Below, one piece after another: positions 11,872 to 22,696 of a DNA stretch of 64,000 nt. The stretch is from NCBI GenBank assembly GCA_024803745.1, contig JANJXV010000130.1:548501-612500 (forward strand), read 5' to 3'. Positions within the stretch are counted from its first letter, which is position 1, and the number at the start of each line of letters is the position of its first letter. This stretch comes from Megascapheus bottae. Its lineage: Eukaryota; Chordata; Mammalia; Rodentia; Geomyidae. The notes under the pieces were generated by a model, which made no database searches, had not been told where the DNA came from, and worked only from the letters and a program-made list of their open reading frames with translations. A program made the position numbers and the translations under genes.

Positions 11872-12360
11872 GGCTATCTAACTTTATTCTTGAAACTTCT
11901 TGCTAAGTTTGAAAGGACACCAAGGCGGAGAGAAATGTAGTTACCAGCGAGCTTGAGGCTTAGGGGTGAACACTTGGGCTCTTTCACCACTTTCAGAATT
12001 TGTTATCTCCGCTTATTTCGCTTTGGACTTTGAGTTTACTTCCCCTCGTGGGGGCTCTGTCTCCACGTCAGAACAAAGGGATACTAAGTCCACGCAGTGT
12101 GTGGATATAAAACACTAGTACAGCAGACAGAAGGAGCACGCAGAATGGCTGGCCTCCTTCCTTTCCTCGTATGACTCTAGTCCACAGCCAAATCTAACTA
12201 CATCATACGACAGCCAGGCCTCAAAGGTTAGCAATTACCAGTCAATAAATGTTGCTCAAATAGAAAGTAATGGAGGAAGCTGCTTCTGACAGGGTCTCAG
12301 CCAAGCTATGCTACAGTAAGAAAATACTAAGTCTGTTGTTTTCATATCCTATGCTCTCCC
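11872..12360. other. Unique sequence, nothing recognised
   Basis: No repeat or exon signal that I can support. Confidence 0.4.
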
Positions 12361-12660
12361 TTCTTCCTCCCTTTTTCTCTCTCTCTCCTTCCCTCCTTTC
12401 TTCCCTCCCCCCTCCCTCCCTCCTCCTCCTCTCCTTTTCCCTCTCCCTCTCTTCTGGTGTAAGACTTGAACCCAGAACTTCACATATGCTAGCCAAACAT
12501 GGGACTACTTGTGTCACACCCCATCCCTAGATACTGATTGTTTTATTTTTGTGTTTTTGGAGACAGAGTCCCTCTACTACCTTTATCTGAGTTGGCCTTG
12601 GTCTTGTGATTCTCTCAAGTAGCTGGAATGACAGATTTGTGGTACTATACCTGGCTATCA
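12361..12660 (-). mobile_element. B1 plus ID dimeric SINE with polypurine tail
   Basis: Read on minus the order is B1-like head (12541-12660: 'gccaggtatagtaccacaaa', 'agctacttgagagaatcac'), ID-like part with degraded B box (12455-12530: 'gggttcaagtcttacaccag'), then a GA-rich tail (12361-12450). The same order occurs at 19018-19400 and 63340-63560. It resembles the B1-dID arrangement known in several rodent families. Confidence 0.65.
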
Positions 12661-12789
12661 TAAATAACCTCTTCCATCCTCATACTTTGTGTTTGCCTGG
12701 ATAGCTTTGTCACCCCCCTCCAGTCCACCCCCAGGGTGTTGTTCTAGAAACTGCCATCATAGAAAAAAAAAACATTAACCTACCATCGA

Positions 12790-12895
12790 TGGTCCACAGG
12801 TAAACACCTGACCCAATCAGAGTCCTCCTCTGAGATCGGGATACTGGGAACTTGTATTGATTGTATTGGTTTGCCAGATCAGCTTGAGACCTGCT
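12790..12895 (+). repeat. Old CCAAT-rich dispersed repeat fragment
   Basis: It contains 'acccaatcagagtcctcct' and, 40 bases on, 'ttgattgtattggtttgcc'. This spaced CCAAT/ATTGG pattern also occurs at 54895-55015 and (opposite strand) 49330-49470, so I treat it as one old repeat family, not a promoter. Family name not assigned. Confidence 0.45.
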
Positions 12896-14154
12896 GATAT
12901 CTGTGTCTACTTTCACATGGACACATAGATATCATATGATATTCTCCCACAGAGGAGTGGAGAATGCCAGTCTCAGTGAAGAGATTGGGTAGGAAAAGGC
13001 GATTCAAAGATAAGACGAATTGATAGAAGAGGTGGGCGTGGAAATGTGGAAAAGTCCCAGTTTCCACTCAGACACATGACCTGCTCACGTGCCTTCCACG
13101 AATCACCCCAGTATTCTGATTTCCTGAAACTCACCATGTTTCTGTCACAACCAAGAGTCAAGGTCTGCCAACTTTAACGTTTTGGTTAAGTTCAAAATAA
13201 TTTCAAATTACTCTTTTATTTCAGATCATTTCCATGTGAATTCTTGCCCACTAAGAAAACAGGAAGAATGGTTTTCTAGAACCATCCACTCACCCCCACC
13301 CACCTACCTACAGAGTATACCTCACTCAGACCAGTGCCCCAGCTAAGGACTGGAAGCTACTCTGTCTACATTCTAACAGCTGGCTCCTAGTGCCTCTCCT
13401 GAAGGAATGGCTTCTACCTGTCACTGCATGTGGGCTGGTTCAGTTTGGAATTGGAGTGGGGGAGAGTGAGGGATAGTTTAGAACCAGAGCGGAAGATCTC
13501 CTTTCAAGCAACTGACCTCACTCAATGAGAACAAGGAGAGCCAGCAAGGTCAGTATGTGAACTTGGCCTATATCCAAGGAACATATACAGTCTCCACTCA
13601 AACCTTTCTGTCTGGAATATAATAGGCCCTGAGAGACAGCCTATGAGCCAGTGAACTTGACCCCAACAGCCATCCTTCACTTTTCTCACCTCCAACACCC
13701 TCCCCCGCAAACTTCTTCCCTCTCCATTAAGTGTCCCTGGCCCTAAAGCTGTCACACCTTCCCAGGAAAGGAATCATTTCTAGTTTCATGTTGCATAATA
13801 TGAAGCAAGGATTTGAGGACAATGGTTTCAAATCTAATTATGGTACTACATGGACCTCCTGTCTGACCTCGGCTTTCAAGATCAATACAGATGTTTTGTC
13901 TGTTTCCATCATCTGGGTAGTTTTCAAACCAAAGTTAAGTTTACTCCCAGGTTCAGTGCTGAGTCTTTCTAGAAGAGAGCCCTTCCATATAGAAAGGGCA
14001 CACTACCATCTAATGGGGCATCTTGGCCTTCAAAACTTTCTGGTAGGATCCATGTTCCCAGCCACCCCCTCTCCTCCCCCCCCACAGATGGGCACTAAAA
14101 ATATTTGTAGGGTGAATTAAAGGGAACGAAGGTAGTTAGAAATTTTGTTAGTGT
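12896..14154. other. Unique sequence, nothing recognised
   Basis: The 129-codon plus-strand frame at 13731-14120 runs through unremarkable sequence with no recognisable domain and no splice context. I regard it as chance. Confidence 0.45.
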
Positions 14155-14155
14155 A

Positions 14156-14380
14156 AACTGGGTACCAGTGGCTCATGCCTGTAACACTGGCAACTCAGGA
14201 GGCTGAGATCTGAGGATCTGAGGTTCAAAGTCAGCCCAGGCAGGAAAATTTATGAAACTCTCATGTCTAATTAACACTGTGGCTTAACCAGAGAGTTCTA
14301 AGCATCAATCAACCAATCATTCAGTCAGTCAATCTAAGGGTCAGCACCCAGGTTCTGAGTTCAACACTCAGTTCTGGCAT
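14156..14380 (+). mobile_element. 7SL-head/Geo SINE
   Basis: The head 'agtggctcatgcctgtaaca', 'caactcaggaggctgagatc' and 'ggttcaaagtcagcccaggc' is well kept. The Geo part is damaged: a tract of 'atcaatcaaccaatcattca' type replaces the 'ctcaagtggtagag' region, before 'gggtcagcacccagg'. A GT/CA microsatellite follows. Confidence 0.85.
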
Positions 14381-14450
14381 GTGTGTGAGCATACTTTTGT
14401 GTGTGTGCGAGTGTGTTTATGCATGTGTACACACACACGCACACACACAT
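14381..14450. repeat. Imperfect (GT)n/(AC)n microsatellite
   Basis: GT-rich then AC-rich sequence directly after the SINE 3' end. It could form a weak hairpin because the two halves are complementary. Confidence 0.8.
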
Positions 14451-14474
14451 AATCTTAACAGAGCATACATTTTT

Positions 14475-14555
14475 TTTAAAACCAGGTTCAGAAAAGTTGG
14501 ATGTCTTGCTCAACATCACACAGCTCATGTGGCAAGATTGGAACTCTAGGTAATC
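14475..14555 (-). repeat. MIR fragment
   Basis: The phrases 'cttgctcaacatcacacagc' and 'ggcaagattggaactct' are the MIR central core read on minus (lag in cacacag, then goods of 'attcgaac'). Confidence 0.65.
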
Positions 14556-14784
14556 AGTGGTTGATCACCTATTACTGGTGTCCTGCTTGACATGGAGGCT
14601 AATAATGCTAACATTCATTAACTCTACCAAGAATCTCATAATTTAAAAGAAGACCAAGGGATGAGTACATTTGTATAATGGTTACTACTGATTGCCATTA
14701 TTGACTGAGTTTCGTGCCTGTAACCCCATCCTCCCATGCATATACATTCTCATGTAATCCGTCTTAGAATGGTATGAGAGGACA

Positions 14785-14905
14785 GATGATACTTTACAAG
14801 TAGGGAAACTGAGGCACAGAAAGTTCAGTTGTTTCGCCTGGGTCACCACACAAGTCCACAGCCACTCAGTAGCTGGACCAAGGTAGACCCCAGAGACCTG
14901 TGCTC
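14785..14905 (-). repeat. MIR fragment
   Basis: It contains 'tagggaaactgaggcacag' followed by 'tcaccacacaag' and 'cagtagctgga', the MIR core on minus. Clear match by eye. Confidence 0.8.
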
Positions 14906-14970
14906 TTTGCCTTGAGCATTGACATCCCCAGGCATAAGATGGGAAGCACGATCTTCAAGAACCATTTTTT

Positions 14971-15153
14971 TGCCAGTCCTGGGCCTTGAACTCAGGGCCT
15001 GAGCACTGTCCTTGGGCTTTCTCAAGGCTAGAGCTCTACCACTTGAGCTACAGCACCATTTCTGGCTTTTTTCTATGTATGTGGTACAGAGGAATTGAAC
15101 CCAGGTCCTTGTGCATGCTAGGCAAGCACTCTACCACTAGAGCACTCCTGGCC
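14971..15153 (-). mobile_element. IDL-Geo SINE, young copy with exact target duplication
   Basis: Full length on minus with B box GGGTTCAATTCC. It is flanked by perfect 16-bp copies of 'caagaaccattttttt' at 14956-14971 and 15154-15169. The A-box end is slightly altered ('ctctagtggtagag'). The exact duplication marks a recent insertion. Confidence 0.93.
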
Positions 15154-15169
15154 CAAGAACCATTTTTTT

Positions 15170-15623
15170 AAGGCAGGCTGTACATCCAGTGTCCTGCATG
15201 GACTGCCAGGAGATGCAGCAAACCCAATGGACTTGATGAGACTCAACCTCAAACCTACCAAGTGCCCATGCCATGTGGTGGACACACAGAGGGCAGGTCA
15301 AAGAGGGAAACAAAGAGACCTATGCCAGCGTGAACTGGGTGGAAGCCACAGGAAGACCACAACGGCACAATGCACAGAAGTAACTCCCATTACTCTGCTG
15401 AGACTCTGGGCATTCATCACAGCAGAGCAAGAAATGGGGTGCCCAGGACCTAGAAAAGACCCAGGACCCTAGCAGCAGACAGCGTTGGAGCCTTTCACCT
15501 GGAAGGTCTTTGGAGCCATTTGGATTCCTTTTCCAATGATCTTCCTGGTGTGATAATACACATTCTCATTCACACATTGCCTTGTGGATCCTCTTGATGT
15601 TCTTCCCTTACGTGGAATGCCAG
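15170..15623. other. Unique sequence, nothing recognised
   Basis: Open frames of 70-81 codons on both strands here have no recognisable motif. Confidence 0.4.
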
Positions 15624-15642
15624 AAAACATACTGACCACCAC

Positions 15643-15822
15643 AGGACAGGGTGGCCCAATGGCATTGTCTAGCATACACAATGCCCTGGGTTCAATTCCT
15701 TAGTACACAGAAAAAGCCAGAAGTGGTGTTGTGGCTCAAGTGGTAGAGAGCTAGCTTTGAGAAAGCGCAAGGACAGTGCCCAGGCTCTGAGTTTAAGCGC
15801 CAGGACTGGCAAAAAAAAGGAA
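15643..15822 (+). mobile_element. IDL-Geo SINE with deletion in the IDL head
   Basis: B box GGGTTCAATTCC is intact, but the A-box side reads 'gtggcccaatggcattgtct', lacking the 'tagagtgcttgcc' stretch. The Geo half is complete and ends 'aggactggcaaaaaaaa'. Flanks 'aaaacatactgaccacca' (about 15624-15641) and 'aaaaaacaactgaccacat' (about 15822-15839) look like a target duplication with small differences. Confidence 0.88.
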
Positions 15823-16094
15823 AAAACAACTGACCACATAGAAGGTACTTAACAAGTGTCTACTGGTTGGCCAAAGGACTGCCCACCCAGGCCTACCTGG
15901 CACTGGTCATTTTAGAGCTGTCTAAGGAATCGATTTTATTTCAAACAGGTTGTAAGATACTATTTTCTTTTCTTTTCCTTTTTACTCTTCCTTGACAATG
16001 AAGTGCCTTTGAAAGTTCCTAAGTGATAGATATTATCCTACAATCAAATGTTACCCTGCTGTTTGATATCTATTCAAATCCAGTCTGGGCTAAC

Positions 16095-16300
16095 TCTCAT
16101 GTGCCAGATGCTTGGGTTGAACTAAGTTTGCTGAATCTTCAAAACAACCCTGAAAAGGGGGGGGGGGAAGAGAAGTGGCAGGGGAGGGGGAGGAAGGGGG
16201 AAATTCTATCATCTGTTTTCCTAGATAAGGGAACTGAGGCACGTGCGTGAGTTTATTTGTTCACAACATGGTGGACCTGAACTTGAGCACATGAGTGAGT
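16095..16300 (-). repeat. MIR with internal G-rich expansion
   Basis: The MIR parts are 'gtgccagatgcttgggttg', 'gaatcttcaaaacaaccctg' and 'agataagggaactgaggcac'. Between them sits a G-rich low-complexity stretch (16157-16200) that expanded inside the element. Confidence 0.7.
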
Positions 16301-17055
16301 TCACCAGCTCATAAATGGCTGGGTAAAGGTTTCACCTCTGTTCTCTTTGCCCCAGAGCCCTGGCTCTGTCACCTCCATAGAAGCTCCTGGAAATGTCTTG
16401 GTGATAAACATCCAGATGACCATGGCTGTGATAACTTTGTACTGGCCAACACCTATCACCTTGCTCTATCCTATGTAGGTGTCCACCTCATCACTTAAAA
16501 GAACAACTTCATTTGCTCAGCAGAGCCTCTGTGAAGCAAAGTTCTTTTTTTTTATCCTGAGGAAGAAGCCGAGACTAACAAGGTGGAGACTTGATCTCCA
16601 CAGGGATGGGAGTTCAAGTCACAACCAGTGGCCTCTAGATCAGATGCCATCTACCTGGTTGGGAGTGGAGGCTCGAATCTCAGCTCACCACTCTCAGCTC
16701 AACCCATCCCATCCCTCCTCCACCCAGAAAGAACAAAAGGAAACCTTCCCTGGAAGCACCAAGCAAAGATGTCAGCATCCTGTGTCGCCATAGCAACCAG
16801 CCCTCCTCCATCTCCTCAGGAGGAGGGGGGGAAGCAAAAGTCAAACTGAGCCTCCTGTGGAACATTCTGTGGGTAAACACCAGGACCAGTGTGTTTGGGC
16901 CTCTGTTTTCTCACGTCAATCGGGTGAATCATTCTTGGAACAGGGGCTGGGAAGCTGACCAGGTTCCTAAGTAGATAAGGTTAATGGTGCTCTTCCAGAG
17001 ATGGCGGGGTCACTTTGAAAATTAATCCTGTTTTATTTTATTTTCTTTCCTCTAG
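16300..17055. other. Unique sequence upstream of the candidate exon
   Basis: No repeat recognised apart from a possible MIR tail near 16890-16930 ('gggcctctgttttctcacgt'). The 104-codon frame at 16479-16793 has no recognisable feature. Confidence 0.4.
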
Positions 17056-17127
17056 AATGTGGGCTTATACATGAGCAGATTCAAAATCAGAGAAGAGAAG
17101 CCAACAGCAGTTCCTGGCAAGGGATCT
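17056..17127 (+). other. Candidate 72-bp exon (unproven)
   Basis: A strong splice acceptor precedes it: an uninterrupted T/C-rich tract 'ttttctttcctctag' ending at 17055. A donor-like GTAAGC follows at 17128. The segment is exactly 24 codons and two frames are open: the first reads NVGLYMSRFKIR and on to PTAVPGKGS, and the third is also open, while the second has a stop. I recognise no protein family. Short open segments between splice-like signals occur by chance, so this is only a candidate. A REST/RE1 motif lies 1.3 kb downstream. Confidence 0.25.
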
Positions 17128-18258
17128 GTAAGCATTACCACATCCCCTTTTAGGCTGACATCATCTTATTGCCCATCTCTTGGCAAGGTCTTGTCAACTT
17201 GAAGATTGGCAGATAGGAGAAAGAACACAGCAAGAAACCAAGGGATGTGAAAGCTTGGTGCCACTGTGTTCACAATGTCTAACCTGAGTCCTGGTGGAGG
17301 CCTTGCTCATTTCTAGTCTGGTTACAGACTGCAGCTATGAGCAATGATTTGGTTTGGGGCTCGGGGGTTGTTGGGGGGAGTGCTTTTGTTGCCAATATTT
17401 GATCTTGGTAGGAGAGGACGTGGAAGCTGAGGTTAGAAAGACAAGAAGCAGTAAGCTATAGGACCATGTAGAAAGAACATCTCAGACCAAAGTCATAAGC
17501 AGGTTCCAGGGTAATAACTACTCTCTCTGGATGGAAGTGGGTAGTGGGCTCTATAAGAGAAGTGTGGGGGTGGGGGGTATGGATAGGACATGGAAACTGT
17601 GGTGGAGGGGGGAGTGAACTAGGAATGTGATGGAAGTTTTATGCTAAATATTGTGTGAAGTCATTGGCAAATTCTAAGGCAAAGCAAAGGGAAGGGGCTA
17701 TGTTATTCTCAGAGCCTGGCCTATATAACCAGTACTCAAACATGGGATGAATGAGCTGAGATAATGCACAGAAGTGTTTTTCAAGCAGTGAAGTATTGCA
17801 GAAAATTTTGAGATCACAAAACTATTGCAGACTTCTAGGTAGCAAGGAGGGAAAGCGAGAAGCATCTGATTCGTAGAACACCCCATCCCTGTGAAAATCA
17901 CTCCGAGCCACATCAAGATGCAAAGCTGGCAAGAGCCCCACCCACACAGACTTCTGAAGGAATTCTTTCTTGTCCACCAGAGACAGAACAGGAAGGTGAA
18001 GAAGGGCAGGGCAGGGGGGTGGAGAGGGAAATCCCTGAGAGCTGTGATCTGTGTGGCTCTGGTGTGGAGGAAGTAGGTTCTAATGAAGTACTGACTTCCC
18101 CACTGACCTCTTCTCCACAATGCAGCTGCTTTATTAGAGCCACTTGGTGGCTGGGATAGCCAGAGTTGTGACTGAAGAAGGAATGAACAGTGGGACCTTG
18201 TTGCAAAGAAGATGTGAGCTGGAAAGTGGGGGGAAGGGTAGTTCAGGATACAGGGTGT
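17128..18258. other. Unique sequence, nothing recognised
   Basis: GA-rich in places (17560-17620). The 197-codon minus-strand frame at 17698-18291 starts within the CA repeat and has no recognisable domain. Confidence 0.4.
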
Positions 18259-18259
18259 G

Positions 18260-18294
18260 CCACACACACACACACACGCACACACACACACACA
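18260..18294. repeat. (CA)n microsatellite
   Basis: About 17 CA units with one 'gc' interruption. Confidence 0.95.
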
Positions 18295-18468
18295 GAGCAG
18301 CAGTTTGGAGCAGTAGAAATTTTGTCCTTTGGCTCATGTTGAATGTGCTGTTTGGAAATGCCATGCTAAGGAATCCATGGTTGTAACAAATTCATGGATA
18401 CATTTTCACTTTCATGTCAGGGAGACAAAGAGCTGGACTCTGCCCACGCTTAGCTATAGCCGGCAGGT

Positions 18469-18490
18469 TTCAGCACTCTGGACAGCAGCC
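18469..18490 (+). promoter_or_regulatory. REST/NRSF binding motif (RE1), candidate
   Basis: The sequence reads TTCAGCAC, three non-matching bases, then GGACAGC. This matches both half-sites of the 21-bp RE1 in the right order and spacing; the mismatches fall in the weak centre and the last positions. RE1 recruits REST to silence neuronal genes outside neurons. The site lies in unique sequence, not in a repeat I recognise. Binding is not shown. Confidence 0.6.
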
Positions 18491-18827
18491 AGGCGGGTTC
18501 ATCAGCCCTCCCTTAGGTGGTGATGAAGATTCACCAAGACTCCCAGGCTCAATGGGGAAAGCCAGGAAAACCCACCCATAGTGTCAATTGGCAAACATCA
18601 AGCCTTGCCTGACCCTGTTTCCATTTCCAAGAGAATTAAAGAGGAATTAAAATCCAACAATCTGGGATATAGGAAAATAATTTCTTACCGTACTTGAAAT
18701 GTGCCGTTGCACTAAAATTACATGGAAAGTGCACATATTTTCAAAAGATTTATGATGAGAAAGAGGAGGAAAAACTCTAAAAAGCAGTTGGTAGGCTGTC
18801 AATAAAACTCAAAGAAACATGAACTTG

Positions 18828-19012
18828 TTGAGAAGTGGTTAAATAAATGGAACTACCTTCATATGGTAGAATACTATGCAGTCATTAAAACTGTTTCCAA
18901 AAACTCAACAATGACCTGGAGAAACACTTCAAGTACCAATTTTGAAAATGAGGGCTTTTTAAAAACAATATATAATGCAGAATCTCAATCTATGCATGAA
19001 TGTTCACAATAG
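18828..19012 (+). repeat. Old L1 fragment (3' region)
   Basis: It contains 'ggttaaataaatggaac' and 'tagaatactatgcagtcatt', wording typical of the end of old L1 ORF2. It is interrupted at about 19015 by a minus-strand SINE, and 3' UTR of an old L1 resumes at 19440. Confidence 0.65.
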
Positions 19013-19014
19013 CT

Positions 19015-19400
19015 TAATTCCTTCCTTTCTTCTCTCTTTCCTTCCCTTTCCTCTTCTCCCCTTTCTCCACCATCCCTCTTCACCTCCCTTCTCCCCTCTC
19101 TCCTCCTCCCTTCAGCCCCTCCCATTTTCTCTAGGGTTTGAACTCAGGGCCTTTCAATATGCTATGCAAATGGCATACTACTTGAACCATGCCCTTTTTT
19201 TGTTGTTGTTTTTAAGATAAGGGCTCACTTTTTTTGCCATCTTTCTATCTATACTTCCCAGGTTGACAAATGTGTACCACCATTACTATCTTTGTCAAGA
19301 CGATGTCTTAAACTTCCTGCAGGGCCAGCATTGAACTATATATAATCTTCCCAACCGATGCCTATTGAGTAGCTAGATAGTGGGCAGCAGACCCTACACT
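19015..19400 (-). mobile_element. B1 plus ID dimeric SINE with polypurine tail
   Basis: On minus the order is B1-like part (about 19215-19400), ID-like part (19135-19200: 'aggccctgagttcaaaccct'), then a GA-rich tail seen on plus as the CT-rich tract 19018-19130. It splits the surrounding old L1. Confidence 0.6.
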
Positions 19401-19439
19401 AGACTATCAGCTTTGTACATGCTGTATGATTCTGTTTAT

Positions 19440-19700
19440 ATACCTTTTTGAAAATTATAGTTACATATGCACTTATGGGGTACAAAATGGTATGAGCGTT
19501 GGATGACTAAGTCAAGCTAATTAATAGAGGAGTTGTCTCAAAAGTGTTCAGGGAGTTTTTGTGAGAGCATTTGCAAATGTACTCTCAGTGATCTGGAAAT
19601 GTTCCTATGCTCAAGTATTAGCTATTTCACCAGGTTCTGTAACAGATCTCCAAAATGAATAATAAATAATTCATGCTTACTCCTTCTGTCTAACCAAGGC
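19440..19700 (+). repeat. Old L1 3' UTR
   Basis: The phrases 'attatagttacatatgcact', 'tatggggtacaaaatggtat' and 'actccttctgtctaacc' are in the order of the 3' UTR of L1MA/MB-type elements. Probably the same insertion as 18828-19012. Confidence 0.7.
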
Positions 19701-19867
19701 TTTATGCCTTATGATTGGCCAATGGCAAGACTAAAGAGAAGCAAATTGGAGTGTTCCAGAGCCTGCAGATGGAGTAGAGGTTGTGAGGACTGGGGCAACA
19801 CCAGGGTGTTGATTTCTGTATTTGGGTTTTGTCTGGCCCATGCCTGTATTTGTCAGATAAAACTACA

Positions 19868-19873
<6 letters not shown>

Positions 19874-19924
<51 letters not shown>

Positions 19925-19966
19925 TCTCTCCCTCTCTCTGTCTCTCTCTTTCTCCCACCCCCTGTT

Positions 19967-20062
<96 letters not shown>
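19874..20062. repeat. (CT)n-(CA)n compound microsatellite, about 190 bp
   Basis: Long CT tract with a degenerate C-rich centre (19920-19975), a second pure CT block (19976-20031), then 15 CA units (20032-20061). Serine/leucine and Arg/Glu open frames here are repeat artefacts. Confidence 0.97.
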
Positions 20063-20064
<2 letters not shown>

Positions 20065-21715
20065 CCATGCACCAAGGAGCTCATGCTAAATGATGGTCAA
20101 TGCTCAATCAATCAAATCTGTGACCAGGGAAACCTTATTTTACACAACCAATGTAAATTTCTTGGTGTTGAGGTTGTGTCAAGGTTATATTCAATGGCAC
20201 AGTGAAAAAACTGAGCCAAGGGCACGAGAGACGTCTTTTTTTTTCTTTTTTTCAAACTTCTTACAAGCCTATAATTGTTTCAAAGTTAAAAGTTAAGGGT
20301 AGCAGTACATGCTAAAGACACCTCAGTTTTGCTTTAAAAGATTAAAGAAAAAGAAATGCAAATTTTAGCTGAAAGGAAACATTTCATTATATTAACTGTG
20401 ATGGGGATTTTTTTGAGAGTTAATGGAATAATGGTCATTTACATATTCTTTCTTACCCATATTTTCTTTTCTAATTTTCTAGGGTAAATATATATCACTG
20501 TGGGAATCCCAGAGGGATTGAGGAATATTTGATGGAGGAAAATAAATACATGCCAGGCAATAAAAACATATAACTATTATTTGTTTAAAAAGAGACTGAC
20601 TAAAAATGTATAAAAGGCAGAGAAGAAAAAACACTGGAAATACAAAAATTTAAGAGCAAAATGGAATTATCCGTTAAACACAATGGGAAACCATGGGGTC
20701 TAAAACCAATGCTGTGCAGGACCAATGCAAAAACCTTGCTCAGAAGACAGTCAAAGAACAATGAGACAAAATCATCATCAATAAAACAGAAGATGTGGGG
20801 AACCAAATTTAGAGATTCAGCATGCCGCCAACTGGTGTTTCTAAAAAGCAACCCTTTAAAAAAAATAGGACAAAATCAGAGAGATAAAATGGAAAAATAC
20901 CTTCCACATTTCTGGATGACCCAAATTCATCATTTGAATAGAGACCATGAATGCCACTCGTTAGAAATAATCCCATAACTGTTCTAGAATTTCAAGGGCA
21001 AATTCAAAAGTTTGTTCCACATAGCTGGGTGTAGCAAGCTACAACAAGACAGCACACAACAAGATGGCTTACCTAGAAAGACTAAAATGCCACACTGGGC
21101 TCACACTTTTCTCCTACAGCATTAAGTTTGAGGAGGGAGGGTTTATTTTTCTTCTCACCCACTGCATTTCTAAGTGGCTCATGACAACCACCTCGACCCA
21201 GCCACCTCGATAACCAGCAGTAAAATTTATTAAATAAAACCACTGCTCATTACTGATTAAATCAGCACAAAACCCACTTGCCTCAGTATAACTTTATAAT
21301 ATCTCCAAACAGTGGCTATCAGCATAGGAATAGATGGTCTTAGCCCCTGTTATCATGCACAGTATGGCTATTTTGCTCAACTTGAAGGGTTCTGCTAAAT
21401 AAGGGACTAAGAAGAAAATGACCCTTGCTTCTCTGAGATGTAACTGCCTCCTTAGAGAGCAAAGGAAGATTGGAAATCCTAAGTATATTCCAAAAGTGAG
21501 AAGTTACAAAACCACTGGGGTGACATGTGTCTATGCATTTGAAAGGGAACGATTAGGACACCTAAAAAAAAATTCTTTCACGGGAGCAGTAACAACATTG
21601 AAACAAAAACATCCACAAGTGAATGGGCAACACACACACAGGGTTCACACTTGCTATGTGAAAGCATTGCACTTGAGTCAGGCCACCAGCCCTTTTTGCA
21701 TGGGTTATCTTTGAA
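20063..21715. other. Unique sequence, nothing recognised
   Basis: AT-rich, with a run of short open frames (105 codons at 20661-20978) that show no recognisable motif. No SINE seen in 1.6 kb. Confidence 0.45.
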
Positions 21716-21717
21716 GA

Positions 21718-21927
21718 TAAAGGCCTGCTTTCTGCCTTGTAGCAGCCTGGACTGTGATCTTTCTATCTGTGCTTCCCCTGTGGCCAGGATAATTGGCATG
21801 TACCATTGAATTCAGCCACTTGAGATAAAGGCTCAGACTCTCCCCTCCTCCTCCCCAGGGCTGGCCTCAAACCACAATCCTCCTATTTCTCACTCCTAAG
21901 TAGCAAAGATCATACCCTGCCTGGCTG
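21718..21927 (-). mobile_element. B1-type SINE, old and duplicated or dimeric
   Basis: On minus there are two B1-like stretches: 21842-21927 ('agccaggcagggtatgatct', 'ggattgtggtttgaggccag') and 21718-21815 ('ggtacatgccaattatcctg'). Both are strongly diverged. It may be a B1 dimer or two insertions. Confidence 0.55.
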
Positions 21928-21929
21928 AA

Positions 21930-22608
21930 AAGGAGCATTATTTAGGATCAAATGGGAGATAATTTGTAACAAAAAGTGTATGAAAGTAACTCTACAAGCT
22001 GGGGTTATACACCATCCTTATTTTCTCCTTCTTGGCCTGCTCTTATTATATAACTTTTCCACAATTTATTTGTACTGCTTTTATAGTCAAGCAGGGGGGA
22101 AAAAGCCATGTTATTTTTGAAGAAAGCAGGATCTCAGAGGTCACAGTGACTTTATGCTATTTGTCCTCTGTGCATCTGGAGAAATAACTCTTTGATTTTG
22201 GCCCTAGGCACTTTGAACATATGAGCACAAGACCTACGAAAGGTTTATTCTGGGACAAGTCAGCACAATTGCTCTCAGTCCTGAAGACGGACAATTCTCA
22301 AACCTTCTGTCCTTGCTCGGGGTCAGTGCGTCCATCCACCTACTCATCCATGCAAAGAGAAATGACTAGAGAAGGAGCCGGGTGCTCTGAGCACCCCCAA
22401 AGCAGATCACGCCACAGCAGCAAGACAAACATGCAAACAAACACAGCCCCGTGTGAATTAGAATACATAGGACAGTCAAGGCATGCAGCCATGTGGAAGA
22501 AAAAGAAGGGTGTCTGGAATATTCATACAGTATTATTAGCCCTGGGTCTTGAAGGATAGAGAACCAGGTGGGTGGGCGAGGTGGAGAAGATATTCACGGT
22601 GCAGCACA
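21930..22608. other. Unique sequence, nothing recognised
   Basis: A 112-codon plus-strand frame at 22221-22559 has no recognisable domain or splice context. Confidence 0.4.
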
Positions 22609-22696
22609 CAGAGAAAGAGAGAGACAGAGAGACAGAGAAACAGAGAGAGAGACAGAGACAGACAGAGACAGGGAGAGAGGAAGGAAGGAGAGACAA
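22609..22696. repeat. (GAGACA)n purine-rich low-complexity repeat
   Basis: Alternating GAGA and GACA words for about 85 bases. Confidence 0.93.

Noticed and set aside
11326..11940. 204-codon plus frame
   Set aside because: Most of it is translated TTTC/TTCC microsatellite (Phe/Leu/Ser/Pro runs) and purine tract (Gly/Glu/Arg). Not a gene.
13731..14120. 129-codon plus frame
   Set aside because: No domain, no splice context, length expected by chance.
17698..18291. 197-codon minus frame
   Set aside because: Its start lies in the CA microsatellite (Cys-Val run). The rest has no domain, and length alone is compatible with chance plus repeat.
19702..20093. Frames rich in Ser-Leu, Arg-Glu and Thr-His
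   Set aside because: These are direct translations of the (CT)n(CA)n tract.
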